A DNA stretch of 64,000 bases, from NCBI RefSeq assembly GCF_001886195.1, contig NZ_JXLB01000001.1, positions 114,890 to 178,889 of the forward strand. The letters are read 5' to 3'. Every line of letters begins with the position of its first letter. The first letter of the stretch is position 1. The position numbers and the translations under genes were made by a program. This document shows positions 8,220 to 16,847 of the stretch, one piece after another. The stretch is from Enterococcus ratti (GTDB lineage Bacteria; Bacillota; Bacilli; Lactobacillales; Enterococcaceae). The notes under the pieces were generated by a model. That model saw nothing but the letters and a program-made list of their open reading frames with translations. It did not search any database and had not been told where the DNA came from.

Positions 8220-9221
8220 ATGGATCAAAAAACAAGAAAACATCTTCAAAAAAAACTAAAAGAGCGTTCTGCACAACTTCCTCCTATCTTTCAAGTATTT
8301 TTAAATGAAAATCGCACAAAACTTTCGTTAAGCAGTCGTTATGAATATGCCAAAGATTTTCACTTACTTACAGATTATTTGCGTGAAGTATCTGGTAAAG
8401 AAGTAACTGATACGCTGATTCTCCAGTTGGAAAAACAAGACTATTTAAATTTCTTAGAAAATATTTACAAGCATACTCGAACGTTTCAGACTACTACATT
8501 TCAATCAACAAATCAACAATTTAAAAATGGCTATTATGGTTTATCGAGAAAGCAATACTCATTGAACCATTTTCTGCGTTTTTTGTATCAAAAAGAACTA
8601 TTAGCGGAAGAATTGTCTTTGTTAGGAAAAAGTCTGCCAGAAACTCCTGACGCAGCTTGGCGATATATGGATGCTTCATTATTTCAACATTTTGAAAACC
8701 TGTTTATTCCTGCTAAAGGGTTTAGCTCTGCGCGTGAAGCAAGTTTTGAAAAGAAAAATCGTCCAAGGAATTTAGCGATTGTTGCGGTTCTTTTATATTG
8801 TGGATTAAAAATACATGAAGTCGTAGAGTTAAAAAGAAAAGATATTGATTTAACCAAACAAGTTATTTTTCTTACGCGCAAGAAAAATCGACTGAATCAG
8901 TCCCCTATTCCTAATGAAGCATTGCCTTTTTTAAGTAGCTATTTAGAAACTTCAAAAGAAGGGACGACGAGTGATTCATTTGTTTTTCGATCGTCACATG
9001 AGCAGCAAATTTCACCACGGACGATTCGACAAATTTTAAGTAAAATTACTGTATACAAAAATATTTCTCCAGAATTATGCCGAAAAACTTATGGTTATTA
9101 TGTTTTTTGCTATTTTGGTGATATGGACATCGTAAACTATCTATATGGGAATCGCTATCTTAATAAACACTCTTTTGAAGAAGTGTATAAAAAAATGTTG
9201 GCTTTTTCTTATAAAAATTAA
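8220..9221 (+). CDS. XerS-like tyrosine recombinase with degenerate active site
   Basis: A 333-residue protein with the two-domain layout of XerS: an N-terminal SAM-like core-binding domain (about 1-140) and a catalytic domain (about 180-325). Aligned by eye to the family's R-K-HxxR-H-Y set, the first Arg is Lys197 (GLKIHE), a Lys is kept near 221, the His of HxxR is Glu285, Arg288 is kept, the second His is Asn311 and the nucleophile Tyr323 is kept. Three of the catalytic positions are therefore altered. It probably binds DNA without efficient recombination, or has been recruited to another role. The RBS is AAGGGGGATCTTTT before the ATG. Confidence 0.7.
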   Translation: MDQKTRKHLQKKLKERSAQLPPIFQVFLNENRTKLSLSSRYEYAKDFHLLTDYLREVSGKEVTDTLILQLEKQDYLNFLENIYKHTRTFQTTTFQSTNQQFKNGYYGLSRKQYSLNHFLRFLYQKELLAEELSLLGKSLPETPDAAWRYMDASLFQHFENLFIPAKGFSSAREASFEKKNRPRNLAIVAVLLYCGLKIHEVVELKRKDIDLTKQVIFLTRKKNRLNQSPIPNEALPFLSSYLETSKEGTTSDSFVFRSSHEQQISPRTIRQILSKITVYKNISPELCRKTYGYYVFCYFGDMDIVNYLYGNRYLNKHSFEEVYKKMLAFSYKN

Positions 9222-9391
9222 ATACTCTATAAAATATAAAGATTATTTTCACAAACAAAACTATTTTTTATTTAGGATTTGTGATAATATTATAGCGAAT
9301 TTTGTGAAAAAAACGATAAAATTCATAATTAAATATTCTCAACATCTTTTACTTTTTAGTTTGATTAAAAAACAAAATCGGAGTGTGACCC

Positions 9392-10912
9392 ATGAAAACA
9401 GTGACTTATTCACCGCTAAATCTTTTTTCAAATTTTCAAGATGCAGCTAATGCAACACCAGACGTTTCTTTCATTTTTGACCAACCTTTAGTTGCTTTTC
9501 CTGAGCTTGGATTGAAAAGCACGTATAAAGAAGCTTTGGAGCTAGTTTTAACTCGTGCTTTTCAACTTGCGCGTCTTGGTGTTGGTTTAGGAGACAAAAT
9601 TATCATTTATAAAAGTTCTGCGTTTGACACTTATTTGCTAGCTGTGGCTTCTAGTTATTTAGGAGCTGTGCCAGTAATGATCTCCCACCACTTTCCAGCT
9701 TCTATCTTAGAAGTTTTTGTAAATCGCTTAGAAGACCCGTTCATTTTGTTTGATGATGAGACTGCTGAACGTGTTGCAACTATTTCTAACGGAACAAAAG
9801 AAAAACAACTTGCTGTTTCGCATCTTTTGACGCAGCCTTTTCTCTCGGTCGAGCAAAAAAAATTGTCAAACGAAGCTATTTCTTACATAACCCATACATC
9901 CGGAACAACCGGTATTCCTAAACTGATTTGTCATTCTGCCTATTCCATGGGTTGGCGAACCAAATGGCAAAAGACAGTGTTTACTAAAATAGCAAAGAAA
10001 AAATTAGTTGCTTTTCATATTTCACCGGTTCATTCTCGTTTTAATATCGGTGTCTCTTCATTAATGGCGATGGGATTTCCAATGATGTCATTAGCAGATG
10101 CCCGAGGAGAACATGTGGTGAAAATGTTAAAAGCCCATCCTCCCATTGCTTTAGAAACCCATCCCAATAATTTCGTACAATGGAGCTTTACTGCAAGAAA
10201 GCATCCGGAAGCTTTTTCAAGTATTCGTTACTATCACTCTACTTTTGATGCCATCAATAATCGAACTATGGAAACATTTTTAACTGCTTCTACAAATAAA
10301 AGGGCTATTTTCTTGCAGGTGTATGGCCAAAGTGAATGCGGTCCTATGATATTGAAAGCGCACACTTTAAAAAGTCTTAAATCAAATAATGCAAGAAATA
10401 TGGGTGTCGGTCTTGGTGAATTAACGAAAGCAAGAATCACAGACAAAGATGGAAATGTTTTACCTTCTAATAAAGACGGACATATTCAATTGTTATCAAA
10501 AGGACGGGCATTGACTTATTATAAAGAGGAGGCACGTTTTGAAGAAAACATAGACGGTACATGGTGGGATAGCGGAGATTATGGCAGTATGGATGAAAAT
10601 GGCTGCTTGTTTTTAAAAGATCGACAAGTGGATTTAATTGATACGATCAATAGTAATTTAGCAATTGAGGATTTTTTGCTAGACTCATTAGAATTTTTAT
10701 CAGAAGTAGTTATCGTTCGTGACAAACATCATGCACCTCAACCATTGATTGCGCTAGCTCCTGAACAAGAAATGGATTGGGAACGTTGGTGGAAACAAGT
10801 TCATGAATTGCCTCGATTAAATCCTCCTATCATTCGGAAATACGAAGATATTCCACGAACGGCAACTATGAAAGTGCGAAGAAAACAAATTGAAAAAGAA
10901 TTACAAGTCTAA
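9392..10912 (+). CDS. AMP-forming acyl-CoA synthetase / adenylating ligase family
   Basis: A 506-residue member of the ANL superfamily that activates a carboxylate with ATP to an acyl-AMP. Motifs in order: P-loop SYITHTSGTTGIPK (residues 164-177), the A5-like VYGQSECG, the A7 WWDSGDYG, the LKDRQVD hinge and a C-terminal TATMKVRR segment with the likely catalytic Lys494. There is no carrier protein or other biosynthetic gene beside it, so the substrate and acceptor are unknown. A fatty or aromatic acid with CoA is the default guess. The ATG follows CGGAGTGTGACCC. Confidence 0.82.
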   Translation: MKTVTYSPLNLFSNFQDAANATPDVSFIFDQPLVAFPELGLKSTYKEALELVLTRAFQLARLGVGLGDKIIIYKSSAFDTYLLAVASSYLGAVPVMISHHFPASILEVFVNRLEDPFILFDDETAERVATISNGTKEKQLAVSHLLTQPFLSVEQKKLSNEAISYITHTSGTTGIPKLICHSAYSMGWRTKWQKTVFTKIAKKKLVAFHISPVHSRFNIGVSSLMAMGFPMMSLADARGEHVVKMLKAHPPIALETHPNNFVQWSFTARKHPEAFSSIRYYHSTFDAINNRTMETFLTASTNKRAIFLQVYGQSECGPMILKAHTLKSLKSNNARNMGVGLGELTKARITDKDGNVLPSNKDGHIQLLSKGRALTYYKEEARFEENIDGTWWDSGDYGSMDENGCLFLKDRQVDLIDTINSNLAIEDFLLDSLEFLSEVVIVRDKHHAPQPLIALAPEQEMDWERWWKQVHELPRLNPPIIRKYEDIPRTATMKVRRKQIEKELQV

Positions 10913-10990
10913 AAAAAATCAACCAATCGTTACATAAAATTTACTAAAGCTACATATTCTTTAAGACGTTCGTTAGAAGCAGAAAATAGT

Positions 10991-11032
10991 TTCAACCATT
11001 TAAGGATTTTCCTTTCTCCTTAAATGGTTGAA
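10991..11032. terminator. Hairpin terminator between convergent genes
   Basis: A perfect 16-bp stem (10991-11006 with 11017-11032, TTCAACCATTTAAGGA and its complement) with a 10-base loop lies between the convergent ligase gene and the minus-strand gene ending at 11037. It probably serves both. Confidence 0.75.
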
Positions 11033-11036
11033 AAAG

Positions 11037-12128
11037 TCAAAGATACCTGTTTTGAAATACTACAATATCTTTTTTTGATAGAGCAGCGTTTTTCTTGCTT
11101 GAGCGTTTTTTTGCTCTCTTTTTTGTTTCTTCGAATTTTTTCTTTGCTTGTTCATAAGCATCCTCAGGAAGTTCTCCTAGCATGATTTGTTTGATTGGTG
11201 CAGTATTTATTACATCTATTGGGAGTCCTTTTTTTTTAATATTCATTTTCTTTTTACTTGAATACAGATTAAATAAATACCAGAAACATTTTGCTATTTC
11301 AGGTTTCATTTCGACCATGGCAGTTACGAATTGTTTACGCATTTCTAATGTATTTTTCCATGTTATAGGTACAGAATTTTTATTGTTCAAAGCAAAAATA
11401 TTTTTTTGACAATTATAGAGCGCAGTCTTTAATGTGGCTTCAATGTTTCCTACTACACAATTTCCTTTTGGTTGAAAGTTCATCTTGATTGGAAGTTTAA
11501 TTGGTTTGCCAGAAACTGAATTTTTAACAATAAAATGCAAAATTTCATAAGGTTTCTTATAAAATACGCCATCATCGTTAACATAATAAAGAATGTCATC
11601 TCTATCTATTAATAATTGCCGACAAACTGTCGATAGATTTTCTGGAGGAATGGTGACATATGCTGCAGTAGCATCAATATTACGTGTGAATATTGATGCT
11701 TTATCTATCATAACGAATTTATACCCGTCATCTTCTTTATAAATCAATGCCCCTGAAGCATGGACAGATAAAAAGATGGAATCAGTGTCTTCACCAACAT
11801 CATCATTTGTGCAAGGATACATGAGTGGCAGCAACAGAAAATCTGCTGCGTTATTTGAGGTCAAATTTTGTATCGAATGGATCAATTCTTCAGGTTGAGT
11901 ATAACGATAAAAATCAGTAGTTCTTTTAAGTGAATTAATAATTGCTTCTTTTTTCGTTGAATCAACAAAAAAGTTGTCTTCGTCTTTTTCAATCATTTTA
12001 ATATAAGCAGCAAATAACAAGGAATAATTGTCTTTGTTATCAAGTAATACCCATCTGTCATTTTCCATTATTCCTAAAGCAAGTCCTACTATTTCTAAAT
12101 ATCGTTGTGAATCATTGAGATAAGGCAT
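11037..12128 (-). CDS. Unrecognised 363-residue protein, possible cysteine peptidase
   Basis: Not recognised. It has no signal peptide or membrane helix, and the C-terminal ~40 residues are Lys/Arg-rich (AKKKFEETKKRAKKRSSKK). The middle contains SVHASGALIYKE, FVMIDKAS and NFQPKGNCVVGNIEA. His123, Asp142, Gln219 and Cys224 thus occur in the order used by clan CE cysteine peptidases (His-Asp-Gln-Cys), with Gln five residues before Cys. This is a pattern seen by eye, not a family match. An AAAGGAGAATACAT site precedes the ATG. It lies beside another unknown gene in a low-GC, accessory-looking segment between conserved metabolic genes. Confidence 0.6.
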   Translation of the reverse strand: MPYLNDSQRYLEIVGLALGIMENDRWVLLDNKDNYSLLFAAYIKMIEKDEDNFFVDSTKKEAIINSLKRTTDFYRYTQPEELIHSIQNLTSNNAADFLLLPLMYPCTNDDVGEDTDSIFLSVHASGALIYKEDDGYKFVMIDKASIFTRNIDATAAYVTIPPENLSTVCRQLLIDRDDILYYVNDDGVFYKKPYEILHFIVKNSVSGKPIKLPIKMNFQPKGNCVVGNIEATLKTALYNCQKNIFALNNKNSVPITWKNTLEMRKQFVTAMVEMKPEIAKCFWYLFNLYSSKKKMNIKKKGLPIDVINTAPIKQIMLGELPEDAYEQAKKKFEETKKRAKKRSSKKNAALSKKDIVVFQNRYL

Positions 12129-12319
12129 ATGTATTCTCCTTTAATTTAAATCAGTGGATACGATAAAAATTAAGTATGAGTCAACTTAACTATTTATACT
12201 ATCATTTGCTGAAGCGTAATTTTTGGAATCTCTTGCACCAGTACCTGATGTTAAATAACTTCAACTCTTATCGCTTCTAAATGAAAGAAATTTAATCGAT
12301 TATCATGCATGAGATAGGG

Positions 12320-12640
12320 TTATCTAGATTGTTTATATTCAATTTTATAATGGCGAAGGACTGATTTTGCTGTGCCATTTAATTGATCATTGATACTTAT
12401 ATTTTTTGCTTTATTCAATAGATATTTGAGTGAATATTTCTTTTTTTCATTTAGTTTTCTTTGAGTCTTTAATAAATGATTATAGTTTTTAAGAAGACTC
12501 CGATGAAACTTATTGGTAGGCAATATGATTACACTACGGTAATCCCCATTTTTATGTTTATAATTGATTGCTATTGGCGAAAGTTTATCATCAGCAGTCG
12601 AAAATTTTGAATACTTGTTATCGTTACCTCTTCTTTTCAT
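12320..12640 (-). CDS. Small basic hypothetical protein
   Basis: A 106-residue, strongly basic protein (many Lys, Arg, Asn, Tyr) with no membrane segment or signal peptide. GAAGGAG lies five bases before the ATG, supporting translation. The middle part (LLKTQRKLNEKKKYSLKYLL) should be helical. It is upstream of and codirectional with the possible peptidase gene at 11037-12128, about 190 bases away, so the two may be one accessory unit. Function unknown; nucleic-acid or protein binding is possible from its charge. Confidence 0.55.
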   Translation of the reverse strand: MKRRGNDNKYSKFSTADDKLSPIAINYKHKNGDYRSVIILPTNKFHRSLLKNYNHLLKTQRKLNEKKKYSLKYLLNKAKNISINDQLNGTAKSVLRHYKIEYKQSR

Positions 12641-12934
12641 TTTTTCTCCTTCATAACAATTTTTTTTTGCGTATTTGTTCCCTATACAACTTTCTTATGA
12701 ATTTATAAAACATCCCCTCCTTTTTATTTATTGTACAGAAAAAAGTGGTTCATTGAAGTACCAATAATTACATTTTTAAAAAAAATTGATTTGATCTATT
12801 TTATTTTTTATCAAGATGCTACAAAAAATGATTGTGTGAAATAAATAATTAAAATTGGATGATTTTAAAATATGCCAATTGGCTGTTTTATTTTAAAAGG
12901 ACTTTCGTTATACTTTTTTTGTGGAGGGAGATTA

Positions 12935-13735
12935 ATGCAAAAGATACTAACAATTGGAGGTTCAGACCCCTTTGCTGGCGGTGGCATTCAATCTGATCTA
13001 AAAACTTTTGAAAATTATCAACTTTTTGGGATGAGTGCCCTTACTTGCGTAGGAATGATAGATGAAAATGGTACGTTTATACTAGAAGATCTACCTGCTG
13101 ACTGGTTAGAAAAACAGTTAACCGCTATTGGCAAAATGGTCAAACTAGATGGTATAAAAATTGGACTGTTACATTCTGTTGAAGCAATTCAAGTAGTCCG
13201 TGATTTTTTAAAAGAGCAGTTAGGAATACCGATTGTTCTAGACCCAGTATTAGCTTTTAAAGAGGCACTTGCTTTGGCAAACCAAACTTACATGGATTGC
13301 TTAGTAAAAGACCTATTCCCGTTGGTTGATTTAGTGACACCAAATCTAAAAGAAGCTGCTTTACTTTCAGAAGGAAAAACCTGTGCAAGTACAGAGGAAC
13401 TAATTGAAGCAGCTAAATTTATTCATTCTTTGGGAAGTAAAGCTGTTCTTGTTAAAGGAGGAGCTGGTATTGCCGGCAATCAAGCAATAGACGTGTTGTA
13501 TCATGCAGAGAAAGTAGAAATGTTTGCATTAAAGAAGTTAAAAAAAGTAACCGTAAATGGTGCTGGCTGTACTTTTTCTTCAGCAATTACCGCTAATCTT
13601 GTTCAGGGACGTACGCTTTCAAAAGCAATTCATCATAGTAAAGCGTATGTTTATCAGTGTATTTCACACGGTGTAATGATGGGAAGTCAGACAGGAAGTG
13701 TGTGGTCTGGCGGTCGCCTTGAAGGAGGAGCCTAG
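12935..13735 (+). CDS. Pyridoxine / hydroxymethylpyrimidine kinase (PdxK/ThiD family)
   Basis: A 266-residue ribokinase-fold kinase. The N-terminal GGSDPFAGGGIQSDLKT and the C-terminal VNGAGCTFSSAI anion-hole region are characteristic of the ThiD/PdxK group, which phosphorylates pyridoxine-type vitamers or hydroxymethylpyrimidine with ATP. The start at 12935 follows GGAGGGAGATTA; the frame is open 21 codons further upstream without a ribosome site. The next gene is an ECF transporter S component with a TTG start directly after the stop, so uptake and trapping of a vitamin precursor are coupled. The substrate cannot be fixed from sequence alone. Confidence 0.85.
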   Translation: MQKILTIGGSDPFAGGGIQSDLKTFENYQLFGMSALTCVGMIDENGTFILEDLPADWLEKQLTAIGKMVKLDGIKIGLLHSVEAIQVVRDFLKEQLGIPIVLDPVLAFKEALALANQTYMDCLVKDLFPLVDLVTPNLKEAALLSEGKTCASTEELIEAAKFIHSLGSKAVLVKGGAGIAGNQAIDVLYHAEKVEMFALKKLKKVTVNGAGCTFSSAITANLVQGRTLSKAIHHSKAYVYQCISHGVMMGSQTGSVWSGGRLEGGA

Positions 13736-14227
13736 TTGACAGCGAAACGATTGACGAAATACGCAATGATGATTGCTTTAACCGTCGTGCTTTCCTTAAC
13801 AGTTTTTCTTCCTGTTCCTGTAACCAATGGTTTTGTTACACTTTGTGAAGTGGGGATTTATACGACTGCTTTTTTATTTGGTCCCGTTGGTGGTTTAGTT
13901 GTAGGAGCTTCAAGTGGTTTATTAATTGACTTGCTTTCAGGGTATCCTCAATGGGCTATTTTTTCATTTTTGATTCACGGTCTTCAAGGTTGGGTCAGTG
14001 GCTATTTTGCGGAAAAATCAGTAAAGAGCAAGTGGTTCGGACTCGCTTTAGGAAGTATCCTAATGATTAGCGGTTATTTTTTAGGTGGTTGGTTATTGTA
14101 TGGTTGGCCTGCTGGGGTTGCTTCCATTTTTGGGAATTTTTTCCAAAATATTGTAGGTATTGGGCTTGCTTTACCGCTTAATCATGTTATTCGACGAACA
14201 GTGCAAAAAAGAAGAACTAGTAGATAA
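13736..14227 (+). CDS. ECF transporter S component (vitamin precursor uptake)
   Basis: A 163-residue integral membrane protein with five or six helices and a short positively charged C-terminus, typical of ECF S components (about 160-200 residues). The N-terminal segment, [18 protein letters not shown], is the usual helix-1 region that docks to EcfT. Translation starts at TTG 13736 right after the kinase stop; GGAGGAG ahead of it serves as the ribosome site. Beside a PdxK/ThiD-type kinase it most likely imports a pyridoxine or hydroxymethylpyrimidine vitamer. The shared EcfA/EcfA'/EcfT energising module is not in this window. Confidence 0.85.
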   Translation: MTAKRLTKYAMMIALTVVLSLTVFLPVPVTNGFVTLCEVGIYTTAFLFGPVGGLVVGASSGLLIDLLSGYPQWAIFSFLIHGLQGWVSGYFAEKSVKSKWFGLALGSILMISGYFLGGWLLYGWPAGVASIFGNFFQNIVGIGLALPLNHVIRRTVQKRRTSR

Positions 14228-14243
14228 TGAAAGGAAGAATAAA

Positions 14244-14819
14244 ATGAACATTACAGAAATGGAGTTAAAACAAACGTTAACTGAAATGGTCAATGATGTT
14301 TTGACAGAAGCAAATTTGAAACGAGGGGATTTATTTGTATTAGGATGCAGCACGAGTGAAATTATTGGCGGCCGTATTGGAAAAAATTCAAGTATGGAGG
14401 TCGGACAATGGGTTATTCAAACACTTAGAGAAATTCTTGATCCATTAAGCATTTCTTTAGCTGTTCAAGGGTGTGAACATATAAATCGAGCATTAGTAAT
14501 AGAACGTTCTGTAGCAGAAAAGAAGCAGTTTGAAATTGTTTCTGTCGTTCCTGCTTTACATGCAGGCGGTGCTTGCTCTGTCGCAGCCTTTGAACAATTT
14601 GTTGATCCAGTAGAAGTGGAACATGTTATCGCACAAGCTGGGATTGATATTGGCGATACAGCGATCGGTATGCACATTAAACATGTTCAAGTCCCTGTTC
14701 GACCTAAAAATCAGATGTTAGGAAGCGCACACGTGACGGCTTTACGTTCACGTCCGAAATATATTGGTGGTTTTCGAGCTGAATATGAATGGAGTAAATG
14801 GACAAAAAATGACATGTAG
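14244..14819 (+). CDS. ywlG: YwlG/TIGR01440 family protein (UPF0340)
   Basis: A 191-residue cytoplasmic protein of the conserved Firmicute YwlG (UPF0340, DUF436) family. Recognisable segments are [27 protein letters not shown] and the C-terminal [11 protein letters not shown]. Its biochemical role is not established. The ATG at 14244 follows GAAAGGAAGAATAAA, 16 bases after the S-component stop, so it is the third gene of the kinase-transporter operon. A strong terminator follows at 14913-14938. Confidence 0.85.
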   Translation: MNITEMELKQTLTEMVNDVLTEANLKRGDLFVLGCSTSEIIGGRIGKNSSMEVGQWVIQTLREILDPLSISLAVQGCEHINRALVIERSVAEKKQFEIVSVVPALHAGGACSVAAFEQFVDPVEVEHVIAQAGIDIGDTAIGMHIKHVQVPVRPKNQMLGSAHVTALRSRPKYIGGFRAEYEWSKWTKNDM

Positions 14820-14912
14820 TAATGGGAGTTAGGCAACAACCATTTTTGGTAACGAGAGATGATTAAATGAGTAGCCTTTCTTCTAATTATTTATTTTTAA
14901 AATAAAAAGTAT

Positions 14913-14938
14913 AAAAAGAGGCTTTTGGCCTCTTTTTT
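14913..14938. terminator. Rho-independent terminator
   Basis: AAAAAGAGGC (14913-14922) pairs with GCCTCTTTTT (14928-14937) around a 5-base loop. T-runs on both strands let it terminate both the YwlG operon and the convergent glucosidase gene. Confidence 0.88.
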
Positions 14939-14950
14939 GTAAAGTAGTTA

Positions 14951-16588
14951 TTACACTCTTTCAAATAATTGTGCTTCATAAGGTTCTAATATGCCTTGTT
15001 TTTTAAATGGTCTTTTCTGATAATTTGTAAGCAGTAATTGCCAGTTAGCCTCTACTGCTGCTGGTAAAGAATAAGTCGCCTTGTCTTTTGTAAGGTTGAC
15101 GATCACTAAATATCGTTTTTCATTCAGTATACGTTCATATACATATAATTGCGGATGTTTCGCAAGGTGTTCTTTAAAAGAACCATAGACCAGTCCTTTC
15201 TTTGTTCGGCGAATACGTATCATTTCTTTATAAAACGCTAAAATAGATGTTGGATCATTTTCTTGTTGTTTAACATTAATAAAAAGATAATTAGGATTAA
15301 TACCAAGCCAAGGATGTTTAGAAGAAAAGCCTGCAAATTGTTCTGAACTCCATTGCATAGGTGTTCGACTATTGTCGCGAGTAGTAGTGGAAACAATGTT
15401 TAGTGCTTCTGCTGGACTTTTTCCTTCTTTTATTAATTGCGTATACAGACGTTTAGAATCAATTGCATCAATAGCGTCAATGGTCGTAAAGGACATGTTG
15501 GTCATTCCAATTTCTTGGCCTTGATAGATAAACGGTGTACCTTGCAGGAAAAAATACATCATAGCAATTGCTTTAGTAGACCTTTGCCAATAGTTACTTG
15601 TATTCCCAAAAACAGAAACGGAACGTGGAACATCGTGATTTTCCATGTACAAAGCATTCCATCCTTTACCATCTAAAGCAGTTTGCCATGCACTTAACGC
15701 TTTTTTTAGCTTTATTACATCTAGCTTTCCTTCTTTTTCCTGTTTCCAAAGTGAAAGATGCTCAAATTCAAAAATCATGTCAAAATAGCCTTCTTTCCCC
15801 ACCCATGTGGGTCCTTCTTTTGCTGATACGCCGCTTGCTTCTCCTATAGTTAAGATATTATAGGCATCAAAGACCGTTTTCAATTCATTTAAGTGTTCTT
15901 CGATACCTGATACATTTTGAAAAGGAGAAAATGGCTGCTCAGTTGCTTTTACAGAATACGCTGCTTTTTTCACATGAGAAATTGCATCTAAACGAAAGCC
16001 ATCAATTCCTTTATCCAACCACCAGCGAATCATGCTAAATAGTTCATTTTTTAATTTGCTATTTTCCCAATTTAAATCCGGCTGCTCTTTTGCAAAAATA
16101 TGGAGAAAATATTGTTTGGTTTTTTCGTCATATTCCCAAGCAGAACCGCCAAAAATCGACTGCCATTCATTAGGTGTTTTTTCGGGCGTACCATCTGTCC
16201 ATATATAATAATCACGATACGGATTATTCCGTGATTTTTTTGATTCAATAAACCATTCATGTTGATCAGAGGTATGATTAATGACAAGATCCATAATAAT
16301 TTTAATGCCTTGTTGATGCGCCTCTTTTAGTAATTGATCAAAATCTGACATCGTACCAAATTTTTCAAAAATTTTTTGATAATGACTAATGTCATACCCG
16401 TTGTCAATAAAGGGTGAAGAATAAATTGGATTGAGCCAAATAAAATCAATCCCAAGGGAGCTTAAATAAGGAAGCTTTTCCCGTATGCCATTAATGTCCC
16501 CCAGCCCATCTGCGTTACTATCTTTAAAACTGGCCGGATAAATTTGATATCCAACCGCTTCTTTCCACCAAGTTTTTGTCTGTACCAT
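14951..16588 (-). CDS. GH13 alpha-glucosidase (oligo-1,6-glucosidase type)
   Basis: A 545-residue cytoplasmic glycoside hydrolase of family GH13. The (beta/alpha)8 signature regions are clear: DLVINHTSDQH (region I), GFRLDAI with nucleophile Asp201, TIGEASG with acid/base Glu250 and MENHDVPR with Asp319. Length and the N-terminal WWKEAVGYQIYPASF match oligo-1,6-glucosidase, trehalose-6-phosphate hydrolase and DexB-type enzymes. No phosphotransferase transporter is adjacent, so an unphosphorylated alpha-1,6 or alpha-1,4 oligosaccharide substrate is more likely. AAGGAGAAAAAGA precedes the ATG. It is monocistronic. Confidence 0.88.
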   Translation of the reverse strand: MVQTKTWWKEAVGYQIYPASFKDSNADGLGDINGIREKLPYLSSLGIDFIWLNPIYSSPFIDNGYDISHYQKIFEKFGTMSDFDQLLKEAHQQGIKIIMDLVINHTSDQHEWFIESKKSRNNPYRDYYIWTDGTPEKTPNEWQSIFGGSAWEYDEKTKQYFLHIFAKEQPDLNWENSKLKNELFSMIRWWLDKGIDGFRLDAISHVKKAAYSVKATEQPFSPFQNVSGIEEHLNELKTVFDAYNILTIGEASGVSAKEGPTWVGKEGYFDMIFEFEHLSLWKQEKEGKLDVIKLKKALSAWQTALDGKGWNALYMENHDVPRSVSVFGNTSNYWQRSTKAIAMMYFFLQGTPFIYQGQEIGMTNMSFTTIDAIDAIDSKRLYTQLIKEGKSPAEALNIVSTTTRDNSRTPMQWSSEQFAGFSSKHPWLGINPNYLFINVKQQENDPTSILAFYKEMIRIRRTKKGLVYGSFKEHLAKHPQLYVYERILNEKRYLVIVNLTKDKATYSLPAAVEANWQLLLTNYQKRPFKKQGILEPYEAQLFERV

Positions 16589-16755
16589 TCTTTTTCTCCT
16601 TAGTTCTTTTTCTTTTATTATAAAGCAATAATGAAAAATTTGGTGGATAATTATTGACTAATCAATAATTTGGATCAAACATTATTCATCCTATTGGAAA
16701 GAGTTTCTATTCATGACGATTTGTTGTATAACAAATTCAATCAAATAAAAAAGTT

Positions 16756-16773
16756 GTGGAGCTTTCTTTCCAC
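16756..16773 (-). terminator. Weak terminator-like hairpin
   Basis: On the minus strand GTGGA (16773-16769) pairs with TCCAC (16760-16756), followed by AACTTTTTTATTTG. It lies about 75 bases past the stop of the VWA gene. Confidence 0.4.
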
Positions 16774-16847
16774 GTGCTCATCTTATAAAATGCACCATTT
16801 TTCTTTTTATAAGCAAACGAAGTCACAACTGTTTTTAAAAGAATCAT

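Noticed and set aside
8099..8308. 69-codon plus-strand frame upstream of the recombinase
   Set aside because: It spans the recombinase ribosome site and start in another frame, with no Shine-Dalgarno of its own.
9145..9450. 101-codon plus-strand frame after the recombinase gene
   Set aside because: It overlaps the end of the recombinase and the start of the ligase gene in another frame. It is Lys/Phe/Ile-rich as AT-rich noise gives, and has no ribosome site.
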